Shown here: positions 43,054 through 54,462 of the stretch, one piece after another
Numbering within the stretch: position 1 is the stretch's first letter
Layout: every line of letters starts with the position of its first letter
Assembly: GCF_033958435.1 (NCBI RefSeq)
Contig: NC_134158.1
Coordinates: 6,591,837 to 6,655,836 of the forward strand
DNA: 64,000 nucleotides
Direction: 5' to 3'
Source: Carettochelys insculpta
Taxonomy: Eukaryota; Chordata; Testudines; Carettochelyidae
Position numbers and translations under genes: made by a program
The notes under the pieces: generated by a model
Databases searched by the model: none
Told to the model about the DNA's origin: nothing
What the model saw: the letters and a program-made list of their open reading frames with translations, nothing else

Positions 43054-44406
43054 CTGTCCTCGGACAGACCCGGACGCACTGACCTGGCTGTCCACTGAAT
43101 AGAGACAGGCACCCACGCCCCTATCAAGTGTGTGCCATTCAGAGCCACAGGGAGGACGGCTCAGGACATAGAGCGGGAGGTTGAAGACATGCTGGCTCTG
43201 GGGGTGATCCAACCCTCCTCCAGCCCCTGGGCCTCTCCCGTGGTGTTAGTCCCTAAAAAAGATGGGTCTGTTCAGTTTTGTGTGGACTATCGCAAGCTTA
43301 ACGCCATCACGGTCTCGGACGCCTACCCCATGCCCAGGCCTGATGACCTTTTAGACAAGCTGGGGGGAGCCCGTTACCTCACCACCATAGACCTCACCAA
43401 GGGGTACTGGCAAGTGCCATTAGACGATGATGCCCGGCTCAAGTCTGCTTTCATCACCCCTGTGGGGCTCTACGAGTTCCTGGTCCTGCCCTTTGGCCTC
43501 AAGGGGGCACCCGCTACCTTCCAGCGTCTGGTGGACCAGCTACTGAAAGGGATGGAGAGCTTTGCCCTGGCTTACGTGGACGACATTTGCATCTTCAGCC
43601 AGACGTGGGAGGACCATGTGTCCCAGGTCAAGCAGGTGCTGGACCGACTCCAGAAGGCCGGGCTGACTATCAAGGCAGGGAAGTGCAAGGTGGGAATGGC
43701 TGAGGTGACCTACCTGGGCCACAAGGTGGGCAGCGGCTGCTTAAAGCCAGAGCCAGCTAAAGTGGAGGCTGTCAGAGATTGGCCCACACCCCAGACTAAG
43801 AAGCAGGTCCAGGTCTTCATTGGGATGGCGGGGTACTACCGGAGGTTTGTGCCCCACTTTAGCTCCATCGCAGGCCCCCTCATGGAGCTATGTAAAAAGG
43901 GAAAGCCTGACAAGGTGGTCTGGACCGAGCAGTGCCAAGAGGCCCTCTGCACGCTGAAGGAGGCTCTGGTCAGGGCCCCAGTGCTGGCAAATCCAGACTT
44001 CAACAAGCCCTTCCTGGTGTTCACCGATGCCTCAGACGTGGGGCTAGGGGCGGTGCTAATGCAAGTGAATGACAAAGGGGAGAAACACCCCATTGTGTAC
44101 CTGAGTAAGAAGCTGCTGCCCCGGGAGCAGAACTACGCGGCCATAGAGGAGGAATGTCTGGCCATGGTGTGGGCACTGGGGAAGCTGCAGCCGTACCTGT
44201 TTGGACGGCGTTTCACTGTGTACACCGATCACTCACCCCTGACCTGGCTGCATCACATGAAAGGGGCCAACGCCAAGCTCCTGCGGTGGAGTCTGCTCCT
44301 GCAGGACTACGACATGGAGGTGGCCCACGTCAAGGGGAACAACAACACCACGGCCGATGCCCTGTCACGCAGGGAGGGCCCCGAACTTCCCCAGGTCACT
44401 GGCTAA
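43054..44406 (+). pseudogene. Reverse transcriptase and RNase H of the gypsy element
   Basis: The frame is shared with integrase, but a TGA at 43096-43098 breaks the short lead-in; the block is open from there to TAA 44404-44406. Reverse transcriptase motifs include LVPKKDGSVQFCVDYRKLN, LTTIDLTKGYWQV, PFGLKGAPATFQRLVD and the catalytic YVDD (43573-43584), then the YLGHKV thumb motif. RNase H follows with FTDASDVGLGAVLMQ, AIEEECLAMVWAL, TDHSPLTWL and TADALSRREGP at the C-terminus. All conserved catalytic blocks I looked for are present. These are gypsy-type domains. The polypurine tract and 3' LTR begin within 40 bp of the stop. Confidence 0.92.
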
Positions 44407-44428
44407 GTGACCCCGCTCAGTGCGGTCT

Positions 44429-44443
44429 GGAAGGGGGGAGAGA
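44429..44443 (+). other. Polypurine tract of the gypsy element
   Basis: GGAAGGGGGGAGAGA immediately precedes the 3' LTR start (TGTGATGG). This is the expected plus-strand primer. Confidence 0.8.
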
Positions 44444-44860
44444 TGTGATGGAGTGGGGGGAGTGCCTGTGTGAGTCAGGCTGGATGTCTGAGGCAAGCAG
44501 CAGCTCCCAGTGGCTAAGGATGACCCTGGGGCTACAACTGGCAGGTAACACCTCTGCCTGAACAAAGAGCAGGGAGGAGCTGAGCTGGGTTTTGAATCGG
44601 GGGTGTCAGTTAGAGGCTAGGAAAAGGGAGAGCTGGAAGGCAGCCAGCCTGAGGAGGGGGAAGCTACACCCCAGAGGGGCACCCCTCGGGGTCTTCTCCC
44701 CAGGACAGGTTGGAAGGACTGTCTCTGGCTGCTGTGCTGTCGCTTCTGTGAGAAACTGGGCACCTGTTGCCTAATAAACCTTCTGTTGTACTTGCTGAGT
44801 GAGAGTCACTCCTGCCAGCGGACGGAGTGCAGTGCAGGGGGACCCCTGAACCCCATCACA
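44444..44860 (+). repeat. 3' LTR of the Gmr1-type gypsy element
   Basis: TGTGATGGAGTGGGG...CCCCATCACA, collinear with the 5' LTR, with CCTAATAAACC as the polyadenylation signal. It is followed directly by a CR1 3' tail fragment. Confidence 0.92.
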
Positions 44861-44893
44861 GTCTCTTCCAGCTCTATTGTTCTATGGTTCTCC
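44861..44893 (+). mobile_element. CR1 3' tip abutting the gypsy 3' LTR
   Basis: GTCTCTTCCAGCTCTATTG followed by TTCTATGGTTCTC is a CR1 tail. The matching CR1 body is not found at the other gypsy edge. Confidence 0.6.
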
Positions 44894-45270
44894 ACCATGA
44901 AAGAACAGCAAGGAGGGTGGCGGAGTGGTATATTAATTGCTCTGCATGGAATTCCCAACAGCAGCAAAGAGAGTTAGGAGCATAACCTAACGAGGTGATT
45001 CACGACTCTGGCTGTTATGTGTGCTCCTAATTCTCTTAGGCACTTCACATTCCTACCTTGTGTCATCTAGGCCTGAGCCCTGCTTACTGTACTCCACCGA
45101 TGGTAGAAATGCTGGGACATTGTATCAACAACCTCCACGAGCGTAGCTGAGGCCTAAATGCTCAAACGCCCATTTCGAGAACAGTCTGTCACATTTTCCA
45201 GGTGAAGGAACAAATCTTTGAAGGTTTGCAGGTTGTCCTCACCCTGAGCCCTTCGCCTTCACCCCCACAG

Positions 45271-47186
45271 GAGTTCGTACAGAACTTCCCGCGGGGTAAA
45301 ACCCGTGTCTGGCTGGGACTCAGGTTTACAGCTGCAGAGAAAAACTGGACCTGGGTGGACAGCTCAGTGTGAGATCAAACGCTGTGAGTATCGCCTGCTG
45401 TGGTTGCTATTTTATAAAAATACAAAAGCACAGGTAACAACGCTCGCTGGCTTCACTCCGCAGGGGACAAGGGCGGTCAGCTGAAGAGCCGAAACAGGAA
45501 TGGATGGAGTGCAAAGAGCCAGATAATTTTACAGATCTATGTAGCTAGAGATAGCCACGTATTAGATATTTCCTATGGCTATATAGATATATAAATATAC
45601 GATACGCAGCTCAATGCTCTCTGCCAGAGCCAGGCCCCGCCCCAGCGCACCCTGGCTCTAAATCAATGCTGGTAACTCACTGGAGCCGCCACCGCCACTG
45701 CCACCATGTACATCTCCTACCAAGCACTGGGGCACATGCACGGAGCAGGCCCGGTACTCCCAATGTGCGGCTCTAAGGAGCCACATTCATAGGCTCAGAA
45801 AGTCAGTTATGCCTCCAGAGCTGTGGGTTGGCCACCCCGCCACAGACCCGTGTGTCTAAGCAGCCCAAACTCTAAGAGTGTGTGAGTTACAGCCCCAGCT
45901 CTGTGCACTTGGAATCTAGCAACTACACCTGGGTTCGTTTTTTTTTTTCTTTTGGTGAGGGGTAAATTCCCTGAACATAGTGTATTTAGGGTGATGAAAC
46001 TATTTGTGAAGTCAATGCAAATAGGCAAATAATTTGCGCTGTCAATTTTTCTCCTCCCCAAAGTTGCAGGGGTCTGCTTGACTGTTTGAAACGCAATCGT
46101 GTGACTTTTCAGTTTCAAAATTAAACCTTCTCTCAAAATGTAGCAAGGTGAATTTAAAAAAAAAAAACATGAAAAACTTCCCAAAACAAAAAATAATACA
46201 TTGTAGAGACGTTTTTGACTCATGGTGATATTTTTCCTCTTCAGTTTCTCATCCCAACAAAAAGAACTTGTGGGAGGGGGAATCAGTTTTGATTGGAATC
46301 AAACCCATTTTTCTTTTAGGTTCTGCTCCCAGACTGTTTAACTGTTGTAGCACTTGCATAAGCCTCTATTCTGTTTTAGGGCCGGTTCTGTTCAGTATCT
46401 TCATTAACGATTTAGATATTGACATAGCTTGTTTAGTTTGGAAAAGAGAAGATTGAGGGGAGACATGATAGCCGTTTTCAGGTATCTAAAAGGGTGTCAT
46501 AAGGCAGAGGGAGGGAACTTGTTCTTCTTTGCCTCTGAGGATAGAACAAGAGGCAATGGACTTAAATTGCAGCAGGGGAGGTTCAGGTTGGACATTAGGA
46601 AAAAGTTCCTAACTGTCAGGGTGATCAAACACTGGAACGAATTGCCAAGGGAGGTGGTAGAATCTCCATCACTGGAGATATTTAAGAAGAGGTTAGATAG
46701 GTGGCTTTCAGGGATGGTCTAGAAAGTACTTGGTCCTGCCATGAGGGCAGGGGCTGGACTCGATGGCCTCTCGATGTCCCTTCCAGTCCTACTCTTCTAT
46801 GATTCTATATGATTCTGTGATTCATGGTGTAGTCACTAGATGGGACAAAGTGCTACACTGTGGATTTCACACGGCCCATGAAAGAATTCAGTACAAGCTG
46901 CCCACTGGGTTAGTCTGGAGAACCACCTACCCGAGGTTGCTTTCATTAAGCCAACTGCATCATAACAAACTGGTCCCTGATGCAATCAACTCTGCTGATT
47001 TTGGCAGAGTTTCAAGGCTCTGAATTTGGCTCATTTGGCTTCCTTTCTCCCCCATTTTACAGGTTCCCGGTAACGGGCCCTGCTGATGTGAACTGCTGTG
47101 GGGTGATGAAAGGGAATCAGATCAAGTCTGAAATCTGCAGTGCAGAATTCAAATGGATTTGCCAGAAGGAAGCTGTGACGCTGTAG
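45271..47186 (+). pseudogene. Truncated NK-receptor-type C-type lectin: last two CTLD exons only
   Basis: Two exons remain. Exon 45271-45383 follows CCCCACAG and reads EFVQNFPRGKTRVWLGLRFT, then AAEKNWTWVDSS: the WxGL core and WTW strand of a CTLD. Exon 47063-47186 follows TTTTACAG and reads through ADVNCCGVMKGNQIKSEIC to FKWICQKEAVTL and a TAG stop. Donor, acceptor and phase (2) match. The first exon has an in-frame TGA (45372-45374) eight bases before its donor. No CTLD first exon, membrane exon or cytoplasmic exon was recognised upstream, where the gypsy elements lie. A CR1 3' end sits in the intron. It is a different subtype from the CLEC2-like gene (NCCG...WICQKE tail), closer to KLR-type receptors. 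It is probably a pseudogene, though the TGA could be a sequencing error. Confidence 0.78.
46381..46815 (+). mobile_element. CR1 3' end in the intron of the broken lectin
   Basis: Encodes [29 protein letters not shown] and ends GATTCTATATGATTCTGTGATTC, the CR1 tail microsatellite. Confidence 0.9.
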
Positions 47187-47349
47187 TGGCGAGACCGACC
47201 CTCTTTCCTCGAACAGACCAGTGCGCTGACTTGAGCGCCAGTTTTGAGCCACGCTTCCAGGAGTGGATGTGCCCACAGAGACATGCACATGCACCCTCCA
47301 AGCAATTATTTGTACAGGCAACTTGGGTAGATGCATGTGCAAATCAGGC

Positions 47350-48159
47350 TGTCAGGGAAGAGCCCCACTCTGACACTCTGAGTGCAAAACGTGGGGCCCC
47401 CAAGAGTCCTTAAAAATACTTCTCCTCTATAGGCTTCTGCTTAAAAGCTCCCCAGGGTCACACATGCCCTGACCCTGGGAGGTCGCTGCCACCAGCCACC
47501 TTCCCATAAAACCCAAGCAGATGCACTTGGGATGTCTCCCTGTGGGGCAGCTCCAAGTTCTTAACCCTCCCTTAGGAGAGAGCTGGAAACAAAGAGGATG
47601 AAGCCGCAATTTGACCACCGCTCTTTCAGTTGTAGGCCTGCATAGACACAGGCCCTTCTCCAGGACACGCAAATCACATCATTGCCTTAAAACGGTGATT
47701 TATTAACAGGACAAAAGATTTACGTGATAAAGCACACTTGGTCTCTTGGTGTTAGAGAACAAGAAAAGGTAGGTTAAAGCACAGAGAACTACTTCCCTGG
47801 CAGTCAGTTTAAAAGTCACATTGCACAGGTGGTACAGCAGCCAGGCTGAGAAGTTTTGCACCAAACCCAAAATAACACATAACCCGGTTGCGTCTGACTA
47901 AACATTTTCTTCTACTTACATGTCTGTATGCCCAGGTCATGTTGTGGCCTGAATATTTACTGAATTCCTTAAGTTGTCTTGGGATTAAACATCTCTGAGT
48001 CTCTCTGCTCAGGCCACACAACAGAAAGACCCCTCAGCAGGTAACGCCTTCAGTTCAGAATTTCCCCTCTGGGTTTGCAATGGCTCACCTGGCTGTTTGC
48101 CAACAGAGAAGTGGCCTACCCACCCACCCCGCCCCCCACTCTGTGTTTAACCCTTTACA
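47350..48159 (-). mobile_element. LTR-family copy 3 (antisense), best preserved
   Basis: On the minus strand it starts TGTAAAGGGTTAAACAC and ends CCCTGACA, a TG...CA LTR of about 810 bp, with an AATAAA in sense orientation near 47700. It lies just after the stop of the broken lectin. Confidence 0.62.
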
Positions 48160-48659
48160 TGCATTTATTCATGACACAGGGCCACCTCATGGACATAAAT
48201 CCTGCATTGCTGACTCTGGCCCAGCAAGAACATACCTCTTCCTCCCCCTGCATGACCTTCCACCATCACTGATCCTGCGTCTTCCCCCTTCACCTGTGAG
48301 GCCTCATCTGCTTTATACCTTGCACACCTCAGACTTCAATTTCCTTGTGCTTCCACTTAGTCTTCCTCTCTGCTCTGTTTTTATCGCTCCCTCATCTCCT
48401 TCTGCCCGTGAACACAGACTCCTCCTTCCCCACCCAAGGAAGTAACCTTCCTTCCAGCCCTCTGTGACGTTACTAGACTTTTCAAATAAATATGCAACCA
48501 TTTCTGTAACCACTGCATTGTCTGCTCCCAGGCTTGTGCTAAGTGGGCCCTCTGCTCATCAGCTGTGTAGAATGTGACTCTCTCCTGAGCAGCTGCAGAA
48601 GTGCACAACGGACGGGGGACGCTGGTTGTCAGTGGTGTTCCCAGTCAGCTGAGCACTCG

Positions 48660-49345
48660 GGCAGCCGCCCTTTCCGAGCAGCCTACATGTGGCCATTGAA
48701 ACCTCTCTCCTACCCTTCCCGGTGTCACATTTACCAAGGCCACCGGCTCCTCCCCAGCACTACACATAAGTCTATCTAGATGCCCCAAGAGATCCGCAAC
48801 CTTCGCACCAGGCAGGCAAGTGACTGTATGGTTCTCCTGGTCATCACAAACCCAACTATCTATGTTTCCAGTGATCGAATCTCCCATTACTAACACCCAC
48901 CTCTTCCTACTGCCTGGAGTTCCCTTCCCCGGAGAGGGATCCTCAAGGCGAGAGGGTACCTCACCATCAGCTGGAAGGAGGGTCCCAACTACGGGATGGC
49001 TTCCCTCTGCTCCTGTTGAATGTTCTCCCTCCCTGAGTCTCCCACCATCCTCAACCATGCAGGGGCTGTCAGAATAGCAGTGGGACAGTTCTACAGCCTC
49101 ATCTACATACCTCTCTGCCTCCCTCACCTCCGCCAGTTCAGTCACCCTGGCCTCCAAAGCTCCCCTGTGGTCTCTGAGGGCCAGGAGCTCCTTGCACTGA
49201 ATGCACATGTAAGCCACGTGTCCATAGGGCAGCTTATCATACATGCTGCATTGGGTGCAATGAACAGGCCAACCCCCACTCTGCTGCTGGTCTTCTGCCT
49301 GCATTTCCTCCTGGAGACCATTAAACTTTTGACAAGTTTTTTTTT
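48660..49345 (-). mobile_element. CR1 ORF1 remnant with zinc-finger and esterase parts
   Basis: A minus-strand ORF holds paired CxxC motifs (CTQCSMYDKLP, CIQCKEL), then a coiled-coil stretch, then an SGNH-esterase start (RWVLVMGDSITGNIDSWVC, CLPGAKVADLLGHL). It breaks off after VALVNV. This layout is that of CR1 ORF1. The first residues of the open frame come from an adjoining repeat. Confidence 0.7.
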
Positions 49346-49367
49346 GAATCCAGCAGTGTTGGTATTC

Positions 49368-49445
49368 TACTGGTGGTGCACCTCCCCACATGCATTGGTG
49401 CACATAATAAAACTTATTCTGTTCCTGTGTGGAAAACACTGATCA
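49368..49445 (-). repeat. GAATAAATTTT-family repeat, antisense
   Basis: GCATTGGTGCACATAATAAAACTTATTC, adjoining the CR1 ORF1 remnant. Two further antisense pieces lie at 50060-50140 and 50462-50530. Confidence 0.55.
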
Positions 49446-52400
49446 GGAGGGGTGACTTGGACAGAGAGAGTGAGCAGATCTGTTGAGCAAAAAAAAAGAA
49501 AAAGGCCATTTTTAGAGTCATCTCCCGGAGAGGAATCTCCTCTCGTGTCTCAACCGGCTGCAGAAGCTGTCGGTAGTAAAATAACCCCATCAGCTGCACC
49601 CTGCCCGTTGTTCTTTCTGGCAAAGGCAGAAGCCGCCTTCCTGAAAATCATGCACAGAGCTCACAGAGCACAGGAAGGCCAGGGCCCTGATCGCAGCTCA
49701 TATCGCCACCTACGCCTGTTGGCAGCTCTGCTGCTGAATTACCACCTGGAGCCGTGATCAGAGAGAGCCCAGTCCCCAACTCTGCCCCAATTGTAACCTT
49801 GCCTCTCAGCCCTGCCTCTGTCCCCAGCTCAGCTGCAGCTCCATTCCCACCCCCCAGACTCAGACACACTCCCAGCCACAGTCCCCATTACCCTGTCTTC
49901 ATAGCTCACCCCCTGGAGCCACAGACCCACTCCTGGCCCTAGTTCCAGGGGGGGGAGGATATGAAAGGAAGGTGTGACCCAGCATTTGCTGTCAGCTGGG
50001 AGCTTGGGCAGCCACCCATGAGAGATCCAGGTGCCGCCCAGAGACGGCAGTGTGTGTTTCTCTTGGTGGTGCGCATTCGCACATTGCGCATTTCACATAG
50101 CAAAACTTATTCTACACGTGGATGGGAAAAAAGAGAGAGAATCCTGGTATGAGCTTCCAAATATGGGCGGTCAGGCTGGGACGTTTCAGAGAAGGGGGCC
50201 TGATCCCAGCCCCTAGCGGAGAGGTTTGGAATGCCCTTGCTTTCTAATTGACTCGGTTGGCTAATTTTTAGCCTTTACAATGCTCCACTCCACTGAGACA
50301 GGCCACCAGGATCAACCCGATTTCGTGGTGGGGAGGAAACTGAGGCAAATCAAGCAGAAAAACACAGGGCTGCCCGGGTTCCCTGTGAGCTTGTGTGGCC
50401 TCTCTGGAGTGATTCAAATGCCGCCCAGCTGCTTAGGAGATTGCCCACAGCTGGGGTTTTTTTTGCACTGATGGTGCACATGCATCGGTGCACATAAAAT
50501 TATTCCACAAGTGGATGGAAAAGCTTAGAAGGAACATGGACGCTTGCACTTATTTTGTCCTCTTCTGTTTGGCAAACATTTCTCTCCACCCTCACCCACG
50601 TCATGGGATTTGAAGGAAAAAGCTCCTGCATGTGACGGTAACCCCTCAGCCCCCATAGCAACTTCTGGTGGCTGGTGCCAGGGGGTGCTGTGCTGCAGGT
50701 GGAGGGGTGGGGACTCAATAGAGGGCACGCTTCCCTGGCAGAGGTGAGTCCAGTGCCTTGCCGTGGCAGGGAGCAGAGTGGGGCCCTAATAGGAGGGCCT
50801 CTCCCCTTGCAGTACCCCAACATGGTGATAGGGGGCACTGTGCTGCAAGGACCAGCATGGGCGAGCCACTAGGTGGCACTCTGTCTTTGCAGGTGGCGCC
50901 AATTCCACTGCCCCAGGAGGGCACCAGGAGGTGCTGTGCTGCAGGGAGTGGGGTGGGACTGTAGGAGGGGCTTTCTGCCCTGCCCATGAGGGCCCACTAA
51001 GGGGCACAAAGGCTGTACTGCTTGGCTGTGGCAACTCACTAAACCACACTAAGGCAGAAGAGAAATGTCTGATGCGCTAGCTCATGACCACATGACCTCA
51101 ATCCCTGAGCCCCCAGCACTTGGAGGCAAATCCACCCATCACTCCCATGCAATGCCTGGGTTGCAGCTCAGGGATACTGTTGTGTGAAGAGCACTGCACA
51201 CAGCTATCCGCATGGGCTGAAACAGAAGGGAGGCCTGCAGAAGTCAGTGGAAACTGAAGGTCGTCCACACCATGTCTTCCCTGTGAGGGGGTTGGGCACG
51301 CTCCAGCGGCCTTGGGGTCCTGCCACACCCTGCCCCAGATAAAGGCAAAAGAGAGCTCCTCCAGGCTGGCTAGAGCGGCTGCAGCAGAAGCAGCCAATCA
51401 GGGGCCAGGAAGGACATATAAAAGGAGTGGCAGACTGGAAGAGGAGTAAGTTCCTCTGTGGAGCTTGAGGTGTGCACACTGGCTGAGAGAACAGCAGTAC
51501 TGTGGATAGCGTATTGTCAAGCGAACTATGTTGGCCCTTTGAGACAGAACCCTGAGGTACGGGCAGAGACACTGGCTCTGGGAAGGAACCTCTGGGGGCA
51601 GGGCTCTCGTCCAGGGAGAGAACAGGATGTGGGACACTACAGAAGGCAGCAGGAGAAGCCCTGTTAGATGTGTATCCCGGAAGAGGCTTTTTTCCTTTGG
51701 CACCCCCTTAACCAGAGAGTGCAGGCCCATGTGTAACCCCCCTAAAGGCAGACTTGAATCTGGGACTTCTGAAGCTGAGTGCATCTCAAGGGGCGGCAGG
51801 ATCGGGGGGAGAAATGGGGTGGGGCGTGGGAAAGCCAGAGGCACCAGGGAGCAGTGGGAAGAAGGTGAGAGCGGGGAGGAGGAGGGGACCGCGGGCCCCT
51901 CCATAAACACAAGAACTTGATATAAAAATGTTACTTAAAATAAAAAATGAGCACAAATAGTTTTCCTTGGTCCCTTGCGGTTGCCTGGTGCAGCCCCAGC
52001 TGGCCAGCTTCTGGAGCCCTGTGCCAGATGTGACACCTGCCTGAAACCTGGACTGCCAGAGCCACCTGCCCGAGCCCCACATTGCCAGGGCCAGCCACCC
52101 ACTCACCCACCAGCTCCAGCTGCAGGCCAGCCACCTGAGCCGCCCACCCAAGTTCCATGCTGCCTGGGACAGCCGCCTGCCCGCCAGCCCAAGCCACCTG
52201 AGCCCTGCAATGCCGGGGCCAGACGCCCAAGCCCCATGAATCCTGCAAGCTGTTTGCCCGCCCAAGCCCTGCAAGCCCCATGAGCTGCTTTTCCAAGCCA
52301 CTCCCTTCCCACAAAGGCAAGCACCACCAGCCCTCCCCAACTCTTACCCCATCACCGTCCCTGAACTAGGCACCCCCAGCCCCACATCTAACCCCAACCT

Positions 52401-52623
52401 CCTCCCCGCCAACCTACACTCGCTCACCTTTGCATGTGCTTCTTTGCTGGCTGCCTGCTTTTTATAGCCACTGCATTGGGTCACCCACGTAAAGTGGCAG
52501 GGGCTGAGAGCCAGAAGCAAAGGCCAGCTCTTTCTTAGGATGTGGGGAACAATCGGGGGGTGGGGCTGGGTCACCTTGCACTCCCCCTGGAATTTCTTCA
52601 CACTCCCCAGTTTGGGAAACCAT
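49446..52623. other. No gene recognised; low-complexity Pro-codon-rich parts
   Basis: Contains repeat pieces noted elsewhere, CTG/CAG-rich tracts at 50640-50990 and CCX-rich sequence at 51970-52400 that opens long spurious frames. No splice-bounded exon supported. Confidence 0.4.
51391..51424 (+). promoter_or_regulatory. CCAAT-TATA pair of unknown origin
   Basis: CAGCCAATCAGGGG is followed 15 bp on by CATATAAAAGG, a promoter-like spacing. No gene is recognised downstream, so it may be part of an unassigned LTR. Confidence 0.35.
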
Positions 52624-53298
52624 GGTCTACGCTATAGGGTTTCGTCGGCAAAACCCCAGGAGCATCCGCACATTAAATGTGTTCTGTCAACAGTTACCTG
52701 ATGGAAAATAGGACTTTTGGAGACGGCTGTCTGCCTCTGCCCCATGAGCCACAACACATTTTGCAACAAATTCTGTGGACCAAAAAGCAATGTGGCTGCT
52801 CCATGGGGAGCTCTGTCAACCGACAGGGCTTCCGGGTCCCCGGGCAGACCGGTTTGCCGACCTTCCGTTCAGTTGTTCTATCAAGAGAGTGGCCTGGCAG
52901 TCTTGTGACAATAACTTCCGTCGATCGATCAGTACAGTGTAGATGTAGCCCAGAGGTATTTCAAAATAAGCTATATGGAAGCAGCTGTTTTGAAACATTT
53001 TGAAACAATACATCCATACACAAAATGCATTGCAAAGTAGCCCTGAGCTATTTCGAAATAGCACGTCCAGCCACATTGTGCTATTTCGAAACAGTGTCAT
53101 TGGGTGCCATTATGGTTTATTTTGAAACAGCGCTATTCCATGTCTTAATGGTGCCTATTTCAAAATAGGCCTTATTCCTCCTGCAACGAGGGTTACCAAT
53201 TTTGGAATACCGCACCTGCTCTTTTGACTTTATTTCAAAATAGCATGTGTGTAGCGTAGATGACTGTTACCTTGCAATAACTCTGTAGTGTAGACGCA
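52624..53298. mobile_element. Two adjoining MITE remnants
   Basis: GGTCTACGCTATAGGGTTT to GTGTAGATGTAGCCC (52624-52950), then a TTTCAAAATAG-rich unit ending GTAGTGTAGACGCAGCC. Confidence 0.5.
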
Positions 53299-53302
53299 GC
53301 CT

Positions 53303-53502
53303 CAGAGTCTAACAAAGGTATTCAGGCATGAGCTTTCATGGGTAAAATCCCCTTCCTCAGAGGGAAATGGAGCGCAAAAACAGAATCCAGGCTTACCCAC
53401 AAAAACTCACAATCTAATATATTTGTTAGCCTCTACGGTGTCACAGGACTGCTTGTTGATTGTGAAGCTACAGACTAACACAGCTCCCCTCTGAAACTTT
53501 TC
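53303..53502. mobile_element. Foldback SINE unit, diverged
   Basis: GTCTAACAAAGGTATTCAGG forward piece and a full reverse arm ending AGACTAACACAGCTCCCCTC. Target duplication not clear. Confidence 0.65.
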
Positions 53503-53844
53503 AACAAATTGTTGCTTTTAGTTGGGATTCCTGAGATCTGGATTCAATTCCTAGCTGTGGGAGAGATGCCCTGTGTGACCTTGGGCGAGTCCTTCCATCC
53601 CTCTGGGCCTCAGTTTCCCAATCCGTAGCATGAGGATAATAATCCTCCCCTGCCAAACAAGAGCATGAGGAGGGTGTCAGATGCAGTGGTGCTGAGTGAC
53701 TCCTTACCCAACAGAAAAAAAAAATCCATTGGTGGATTTTCACAACACTCCCAGTAGCCCAATGCAGACGGCTCTGGCTACAGAGCTTTTTCAGATTTCT
53801 TTCCCTGGTCTAATTCAAACTGGTGCTGAGAGGATACCAGGCAG

Positions 53845-53985
53845 CGTTGCCCCTGATTTTTTTCCATCCATTTTGTTTTGTGCACCAAGGTGCCTTCTGA
53901 TAGACACACCCGCTGCCAGCTGTGGGCTCTCTGCTGATCACCTGGGAAGCACCTGAATCCCATGTGCCCAGCTGACGGGGAACAC
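53845..53985 (+). repeat. GAATAAATTTT-family repeat
   Basis: TTTTTTTCCATCCATTTTG, TGTGCACCAAGGTGCC and CTGCTGATCACCTGGGAAGCACCTGAAT. Confidence 0.55.
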
Positions 53986-54462
53986 TAGCTGGGGTAGACG
54001 TGTCATGAGTTCAGACTACCTGAGCCACAATCAGAGCCATGTCTGCGTGAATCAGCTATCCAAATCCCTATGTCTGCGTGTCAAATGCTAATGGAATCCA
54101 TCAACGTCAAGAAAACCAGTGCTGGGGGGTTCGTTTGATCCACGGGAACCCCCTAAAACAAATGCCCCCAAATTTGGATCCCTAGCTGCAGCCCCAAGCA
54201 GCACACCACATTTCAAAGCCAAAAAAGCAGTCGTGTAGCAAGTTAAGGACTAACAAAATAATTTATTAAGAGATGAGCTTTCGTGGGACAGACCCACTTC
54301 TTCATTTCAAAGCCGTTCAAGGACCCATGTGGATTTGAGAGCCTTTACACAAGTCAGCCTTTAAACAGACAGAAATTCTAGACCTTTGCTGTGGCAAAAC
54401 TCAAGCTCCATTGTAATTTCCACTGTCACAAGAAACGGCATAATCCATTAAACACTTCTACA

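Larger units (their letters stand above)
38969..44860 (+). mobile_element. Gmr1-type Ty3/gypsy LTR retrotransposon, nearly full length, decayed
   Basis: Two LTRs (about 416 bp, TG...CA, I count roughly 15-20 differences) flank a primer-binding site, gag-protease, integrase, reverse transcriptase and RNase H, then a polypurine tract. Integrase precedes reverse transcriptase, the order of Ty1/copia, yet all domains are Ty3/gypsy in sequence. That combination defines the Gmr1-like group of deuterostome gypsy elements. All coding blocks are in one frame, broken by in-frame stops at 39973, 41461, 41755, 43051 and 43096, so this copy cannot make a full polyprotein. No env gene. The flanking 5 bp differ (CCCGA and GTCTC), so no target-site duplication is seen. 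Confidence 0.9.

Noticed and set aside
51398..52340. Long Pro/Ser/Gly-rich frames on the minus strand
   Set aside because: Low-complexity CCX/GGX sequence; no exon borders or domains.
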